From NCBI GenBank assembly GCA_043228905.1, contig JBHGNT010000012.1:5518001-5582000 (forward strand): 64,000 nt of DNA, written 5' to 3'. This DNA comes from Azolla caroliniana (Eukaryota; Polypodiophyta). Positions 58,298-64,000 of this stretch are shown here, one piece after another (the stretch's first letter is position 1; every line of letters begins with the position of its first letter). The notes under the pieces were generated by a model. That model did no database searches. It was given only the letters and a program-made list of their open reading frames with translations, and had not been told where the DNA came from. The position numbers were made by a program, and so were the translations under genes.

Positions 58298-61200
58298 CTA
58301 GCAGAATCGTAATTTTCCTGGCATATGCCCCATGCGGGCTTGGAAAACTAATACCACTCTTCCAACCGTAAAATCTTTTTCACGTGCATGCCGGTGTCGG
58401 TCAACGAATGCTTTGCGCCGCCGCTGTTCCTGCTCTAATATGGGCATATTGCGTACCCTTGTTTCTCCTAGCTCTAGTAGTCTCTGTAGCCGTATTTGTG
58501 CAGATTTGCCCTCTGGTAGCCGGGCTCGTATTTGGATCCATAGACTGGGTACCTGGAATTCAATTGGCATCACGGCCTCTAGACCAAATGCCAGCCTGAA
58601 TGGTGTTGATTGTATGCTGCTCTTATAGTTGGTACGGTATGCCCATAACGCGCTATGCAACTTGGTGTCCCAATCCGTCATGTTCTCATTGACTATCTTT
58701 TTGAGGATATTTTGGAGGGTTTTGTTCATGGATTCCGCCAAGCCATTTGCCTGCGGGTAATACGACGTACTTTTCTTGTGTACCACTGCGTAATGTTGGG
58801 TCAGTTCGCTGATGACCGTATTCAGAAAGTGACTCCCTTGGTCACTAATGAGCTCGATAGGGTAGCTGAAACGACACTAGATGTGTTCGTACAGGAATTT
58901 CGACGTGACTACCGTAATATTCTCGCGTAGTGGTTTCGCTTCTACCCACTTCGTGCAGTAATCCGTAGCCACTAGGATGTACTTATTGCCTGTTCGAGCG
59001 GCCGCCGGGGTGAAAGGTCCCACGAAATCTAACCCCCACTTTTGGAAAGGATCTAGTGGCAACACTGGTTGATGTGGCATTCTTGCAACTACTGTGGGTT
59101 GGCCCAGTCATTGGCATAAATCGCACTGCCTGCAATATTCATACGCGTCCTTTTGCGTCGTCGGCCACCACAATCCTGCTTGCCAAATTTTCCGGGCCAT
59201 AACATCACTCGCGTAATGTCCTCCCGCCATACCACAATGGGCTTCGCGTAGAACGGCGACCTTCTCATCCTACCGTATTCCGCACCTCCAGATGCTGTCG
59301 TTGCCCTTGTGGTATAGTATATTTTCCACTAAACAGAAATTCCGACTCCAGACGGCCAACCGTTTTTTCTCATCCGTCTGTAATTGGGGTGGCGGTAACC
59401 CCGTGGTTAGGAAGTAGATCATTTCCATGAGCCACCGGTCCGGGAAGGTCTTTTCCGTTCATTCTGCTAGTGCTGCTACCCGCAAAATGTCTGCATCTAG
59501 AAAGTCATTGTCATCCCTCTGCGCCGTTTCTCCATTATCGAGTCTGCTCAAAAAATCTGCCATTGCGTGTTGCCTACTCGGGCGGTGCTGAATTACAAAG
59601 TCGAATTCTTGAAGCAGCAACATCCATCTCGCCACTTTCCCCGTCAGCGCTTGTTTCTCCACTAGATACAGTAGTGCCGAATGATCCACGTGAAATGTGA
59701 ATTTCCGCCCTAGCAGATAATGCTGGAACTTATTGATGCTGTAGATCATCCCCAACGCCTCACGTTCCATTGTGGAATAGTTACGCTCCGCCGTTGATAA
59801 TTTCCTTCTAGCGTAATACACCGGCCTGTACCAATTCGGCTCCGTGAGGTGCATTAGCACACTTCCTATTGCTATGTCCGAGGCATCTATGAACACGTGG
59901 AATGGCTTCGCCCTAACTGGTGGCTGTACGACGGGTGCCTGCGTTAGCATTACCTTTAGCGCATCATATGCCTTTTCTTCCGTCGCTGTGCATTGGAAGG
60001 GAGTCCGATGAACAGCGGCATGTAATGACATGGTGAAGTCCGCCAAATAGCGTATCATCCGACTGTGCCATCATATTTGTCCTAAAAAACGGTTGAGTGA
60101 TTTCGCGTTTGTCGGCGTTTTCGCTTGGGTAATTGCGGAGATCTTATTCGGATCAACCGCTATCCCTTCCTTGTTGACTATATGGCCGAGGAGAGCTCCG
60201 TTGGTAACGCCGAAGGCACATTTGGCGGGATTCAGGCTTAAGCGTGCGGTGCGACAATGTTCCAGGCACAGTTGCAGATGCGTAAAATGGTCGGATGTTC
60301 TCCCATATACCGCAAAATCATCTAAAAAAACTTGCATGAAGGCTAGAACATATTCCCCAAAAATCTCCGTGATTGTCCGTTGAAATGTCGCCAACGCCGT
60401 CTTTAGCCCAAACATCATGATGACTGCAACATAGATTCCCCAGTCCGTGACAAACGCCGTCTTCTCTTGGTCATCGGGGTGCATGCATACCTGGTTGTAC
60501 CCATTGAAGCCATCTAAAAAACTGTACATGTCATGCCCCGCGACGACGTTGTCGCGAAGTTTCGCGCGTGCGTGGAGAAGGGCGGGACCACGGGGGTCTT
60601 GGACTAGGGAGTGACGGAGCGTAGGAAGTCGTGCTTCACCATTTCCGGGGCATCCCAGAAGCACACCGGAAGCAACCGAAGGGAGAGAGAGAGAGCAGGC
60701 ACGCAATATTAACTCTCGCACACATATGTACATAAGCAAGAAAGAAACACTAAGACACACACACACGCACCAACAGAGACACAAATATGCACAACCCTGT
60801 ATATATTTATGATTACAAGAGTGAGTTACAACTCCGACTCTGAGCCGGAGTGAGGTAGGCTAGGTTGTAATGGCAGTCTGCCGCCAAGCCGCTGTCGGGG
60901 AGCTCTCGGGCTCGTCGCGACGAGCGGGGTCTTGCATAGGAGGCCGAGCTGAAGCAACCTGCAACAGGGAGAGATACAACCCCGGCCGCGAGCCGGGTAT
61001 GCACAGGAGAAGAAGAGTTAACCTAATAGCTTTCCCGCCATAGCTACTGCTCGACTCCTCGAGGAGTAGAAAGAAACGAAGAAGAGAAAGGATGTCGCTA
61101 ACCCTAGAAAGAAATACAAAACGATATACCCTTAAGACTAAAAAATGGGCAAACCTTCTACAAGGGCCCATCCCCTCCTTTTATAGAACAAGGAGAGGGA

Positions 61201-62091
61201 TGCGTTACAATGTGGGATAAATCCCAATTTACATGGGATTCTTCGTCCCGACTTAACTCCTATTATTCACACAATTACACGAGGGTGGGTGCACATGGTG
61301 CACCCCGCCGATGTAGCCAATATTTCCCGGTTTCCGCCTTTGGCCAAAATTCTTCACGACAACGTCCAGTACGCTATCGGTGAAGGGTAAAGGGAATATG
61401 TCCGTAATGGTTACAACGTTTAATTTTCGGTAGTCCACGCATAGCCGTATTTTGCCATTTTTCTTTGGTACGACTACGATCGGGCTTAACCATGTAGCTT
61501 ATTTAACTGGCCGTATGAATCCTGCCTTGAGGAGTTTGTCAATTTCTTCTTTTACACGGGCCGCATAGTTTGGGTTCATGCGGTATCGACGCTGCTGGAC
61601 CGGTTTCGCGTCGGTTGCTAAATTGATCTTATGTTGATAAAACTTCGGATCTAACCCCTTCATGTCCTCGTGGGCCCAGGCGAACACATCTTTATACTTC
61701 TTGAGTAGTGCTATCATCGCATCTCTCTGGTCTGGCCTTAATTCTTTTGTGACGCCGTACCCACGTTTACTTCTTCTAGGGCTGAGGCGATGACTCGCCG
61801 TGAAATTTCCATTTCCCTCTCAAACGCTACCCGTGCTCTGCTGAGTTCTAATATTGACTTCGGGTTTGGTTCGTAAGCCTCATCGTGGAGTGTAGTGGGT
61901 GTGGCATATTCCGTCGTGGTTTCGATGACGTCGATTTCGAACAATGGAATAATCCGAGGGTGCTCGTCTAGGTATGCCTCTAATTCTGTATCATCCACCC
62001 CAACTAACATATTTATATCCTCCGCATATAATGGTGCTATGCCCTTGGGTTGTGTCGCCATTTCGTCTGTTGGTACGCGGATGTTACGGGC
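58298..62091 (-). pseudogene. Gypsy D pol remnant (RT, RNase H, integrase)
   Basis: Read leftwards. A pre-RT region starts at 62061 or further right (MATQPKGIAPLYAEDINM). The RT starts at 61717 (YKDVFAWAHEDMKGLDP, then IDKLLKAGFIRPVK), has a TAA at about 61499, continues with MDYRKLNVVTITDIFPLPF (61438) and is split by solo LTR F. It resumes at about 60545 with YSFLDGFNGYNQV, FLDDFAVYG and PAKCAFGV. RNase H lies at 60058-59459 (HVFIDASDIAIG, STMEREALG, FHVDHSALLYL). The integrase core is at 59080-58877 ([29 protein letters not shown]) and 58786-58298 (QANGLAESMNKTLQ). Several stops make it non-functional. Confidence 0.88.
60550..61361 (-). mobile_element. Solo LTR F inside gypsy D reverse transcriptase
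   Basis: 812 bp with inverted ends TGTCGYGAAG, flanked by the 4-bp duplication ACGT (60546-60549 and 61362-61365). Outside the insert the RT frame is continuous. On the minus strand it has a TATA box (CTATAAAAGG, 61177-61186). A (GA)n and AC-rich run occur at about 60690-60780. It has no coding capacity. Its end resembles 8662-8736. Confidence 0.85.
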
Positions 62092-62537
62092 ATGACCATA
62101 TAATATCCCATGGTGAGAATTTACCGTAGTATTCTATACACGTGGATAAGTGTGAGGGTTAAACGAGAGTGTAAAGAAGGGGAGGATTACTTTTAATCCT
62201 CGGGATTGAGACAACCCATTAGGCCAAGTGTGAACTTGCCTGGGGGCCTTGGGTATCGCTATAAATAAGAGGCCTAACTACCCTCATTTCATCATCTTAT
62301 TGACTACGTCGAGACTCTGTCTTGTGGTGGGTCAACTCTTGTAGCGAGCGCGCCAGCACCAGGTACGACTCGACGCCATGATAGTGGTATGGGACGTTGA
62401 TCGAGGCTCGAGTCCGTCTCGATCCCTTTGCTCGAGGGTGGTCGGGTGAATCGACACCCTTCTTTCTCTCTCTCCTTTCTTTCTATCTACCTAGATCTAT
62501 CCTTATCTAATGCTTACTTTAGTACATGTCTCTAATA
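62092..62537 (+). repeat. 5' LTR of element G
   Basis: 446 bp, from TGTTACGGGC to TCTCTAATA, with TATAAATA at 62260-62267. Closely similar to the solo LTR at 43575-44030, whose target duplication fixes these ends. Confidence 0.92.
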
Positions 62538-62552
62538 TTTGGTATCTGAGCC
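62538..62552 (+). other. Primer-binding site of element G
   Basis: TTTGGTATCTGAGCC directly after the LTR. It resembles the initiator-Met tRNA site TGGTATCAGAGC with one substitution. Confidence 0.8.
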
Positions 62553-62795
62553 TATGTACTAATGTTTCTTTTGTTGGTCTGATCTTCTCGATGGATGGCG
62601 ATCGATCGTTGTGCGGTTGGCCTTCATGCAGACAAGGATCAACAAGGAACTTTGGTAATCTTTCTTGTTATTTTTTGTCTATTTTTTCTTCTCCCATCTA
62701 ATCATGTGTATGGTTAATATGTAGATTATTTTCATTAATTAAATGATGTTGTAGTGGTATTTAATTGGTTATCTAAAACGCTTACATATGTGCAC

Positions 62796-63039
62796 GAGGT
62801 CAATACCTCGTTTGACAAATAAATAATATGTGATGAGTGTCGTATGCGTACGAGGTTAATACCTCAATTACGTATTACGTTCACGAACATATGTTACGTT
62901 TGCGTATGAGGTCAACACCTCGATTTTGTTGTAAATGATATGCGTTTGGTCTCGTATGCGTAAGAGGTCAATACCTCAATTGCGTATTACGTCGAACCCT
63001 TATTTTTGGATGTCTCGTGTGCGTAGAGGTATATGCCTC
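62796..63039. repeat. Five-copy hairpin repeat, about 56-bp period
   Basis: The palindromic core GAGGTCAATACCTC or a close variant occurs at 62796, 62852, 62908, 62964 and 63026 (spacing 56, 56, 56, 62). Most copies are preceded by GCGTA and followed by ATTACGT-like sequence. Each core has 5-bp arms (GAGGT/ACCTC) and a 4-base loop. The last copy (GAGGTATATGCCTC) keeps the stem with a G-T pair. Confidence 0.88.
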
Positions 63040-63182
63040 GATTACGTCATTTTTGGCTATTAAATATAACGATTTCTTTAATATAGGCATATGTGGTCAC
63101 ATGTATACGTAGTTGATCGTATATATGTGATAATATACATATGTGTATATAAGTTATTACGTGATTTTAAATCAAATCTTTT

Positions 63183-63277
63183 CCTTTTCAGGGAAAGGTT
63201 CTTGGTGGCCGTCCTCACATTTTTGTGAGAATCGTGTTGTCACCATCCCTTTTTTCAACAATTTTTTATTGTTGAAA
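63183..63277. other. Cluster of three further stem-loops in the element G leader
   Basis: CCTTTTCAGGGAAAGG (about 63183-63198), CTCACATTTTTGTGAG (63214-63229) and a 10-bp-stem hairpin with a five-T loop (63253-63277, arms TTTCAACAAT/ATTGTTGAAA). All lie within 95 bp. Confidence 0.6.
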
Positions 63278-64000
63278 TCCCCGTTGGCGACTTTGATATT
63301 TCATTACGTAAAGAAACGCCAATAGCCATAATGATGTTGAGTACGTAGGGTTTGACCCACTTCATGTGAGGTCACTCTTATGACACACGTATCCAACATC
63401 CCTCCCTCATTACATGCATAGGATGCCACCATGAGATCATTCTTACGAGAGGCATTCGTAATGACGTGACTATGTGATGGGCCACGTGGGCCTACTACGA
63501 AAAGAGGGCTCATTTGGCTTGACCATTAGGTTGCACTTTGGCGTATGCCATCGTAATTACGAGACTTGAGGTTAGGTAACGTACCAACATAGTTGTAGTA
63601 AATGAGGGCGAAATAAGGACTCTTGATGTATATATGTTTCTTTTAAAAAAACATATATGTGCAAATGTGTCGCATATCTCTTATAAGCATGAAACATTAA
63701 ACATTCAAGAAGAGCAACTTGGTTGGCTCAAATGTTTAATGCATTTGTTCTCGAGGTCTCGAGTTCAAATATGACCAAGACCATACAACATTGTTGATAC
63801 ATATGATTATAACACATGTTTAGACTTGAGGTCTAAGTGCAGTTCAGGGTCCTCGTAATAGGACTTAAAGAGCCGAAACCACATATGCGGGCACCGAAAC
63901 ATAGTTTATTGTTAATATTTTTTTCGTGTATAAACTATTCATGACGCGAACATACATGGTTGAGCCTCGGGGAGCCGCCATGAAAAAATCGATATAGAGT
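63278..64000. other. Right end of window, element G interior or unassigned
   Basis: No coding sequence recognised. Confidence 0.35.

Larger units (their letters stand above)
48583..62091 (-). mobile_element. Gypsy-type LTR retrotransposon D (Athila/Tat-like pol) with extra 3' coding region
   Basis: On the minus strand the order is a pre-RT region (62091), RT, RNase H, integrase (to 58298), then a long additional coding region (57977 to 49020) and the 3' LTR. The RT-before-integrase order defines Ty3/gypsy. The FLDDFAVYG active site resembles the F-x-DDFxVYG of plant Athila/Tat elements. Three later insertions interrupt it: copia E (49535-55665), solo LTR F (60550-61361) and element G from 62092. 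Gag and the 5' LTR lie outside the window. Confidence 0.85.
62092..64000 (+). mobile_element. LTR retrotransposon G, 5' part (runs off right edge)
   Basis: An LTR, a primer-binding site and about 1.45 kb of internal non-coding leader, inserted into gypsy D. No gag or pol coding sequence is reached before the window ends, so the superfamily is undetermined. Confidence 0.8.

Noticed and set aside
62780-63050. CRISPR-like array (evenly spaced palindromic repeats)
   Set aside because: The repeats are 14-bp cores with related spacers inside a plant LTR retrotransposon leader; there are no unique spacers or cas genes.

Overview
The window is nuclear plant DNA, most likely from a large, repeat-rich genome. 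The evidence is spliced genes with GT/AG introns, plant-type families (a PLS pentatricopeptide-repeat protein, an OVATE family protein, a GH28 polygalacturonase-like protein) and a dense load of LTR and LINE retrotransposons. The PPR protein, with its long-winded L-type spacers, resembles fern sequences as I remember them. A leptosporangiate fern is therefore my best guess, but it is an inference and not shown by the sequence.

The left part (1-39.5 kb) is AT-rich and carries four host genes: a polygalacturonase-like gene on the minus strand (1-6145, running off the left edge, five visible exons), an intronless PPR gene on the plus strand (10343-12313), a seven-exon PRMT3-type protein arginine methyltransferase on the plus strand (16789-20453) and an intronless OVATE family repressor on the minus strand (30515-31852). 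The stretches between them hold microsatellites, short tandem duplications, a 105-bp satellite-like array (8.95-9.43 kb), LINE debris and long intervals where I see no gene. Two LINE fragments lie inside introns of the polygalacturonase gene, antisense to it.

The right part (39.5-64 kb) is a stack of LTR retrotransposons inserted into one another. From left to right: degenerate copia A (minus, 39559-43574) containing a 344-bp insertion and a solo LTR with a 5-bp target duplication; copia B (minus, 44177-47174), cut in its integrase by gypsy C (plus, LTR 47175-47633 plus gag remnant); gypsy C is cut by gypsy D (minus, 48583-62091). Gypsy D has a pol resembling the Athila/Tat branch and a long extra coding region between pol and the 3' LTR. 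Gypsy D is itself broken by a young TNT1-like copia E (plus, 49535-55665), by a solo LTR (60550-61361, 4-bp target duplication) and by LTR element G (plus, 62092 to the right edge). Element G shares its LTR with the solo LTR in copia A.

The host genes have no visible functional link to each other. The most unusual items are the extra 3' region of gypsy D, an array of five near-identical hairpins in the leader of element G, the partial tandem structure of copia E, and a family of shared LINE 3' ends scattered through the left half. I see no CRISPR array, rRNA or tRNA gene.
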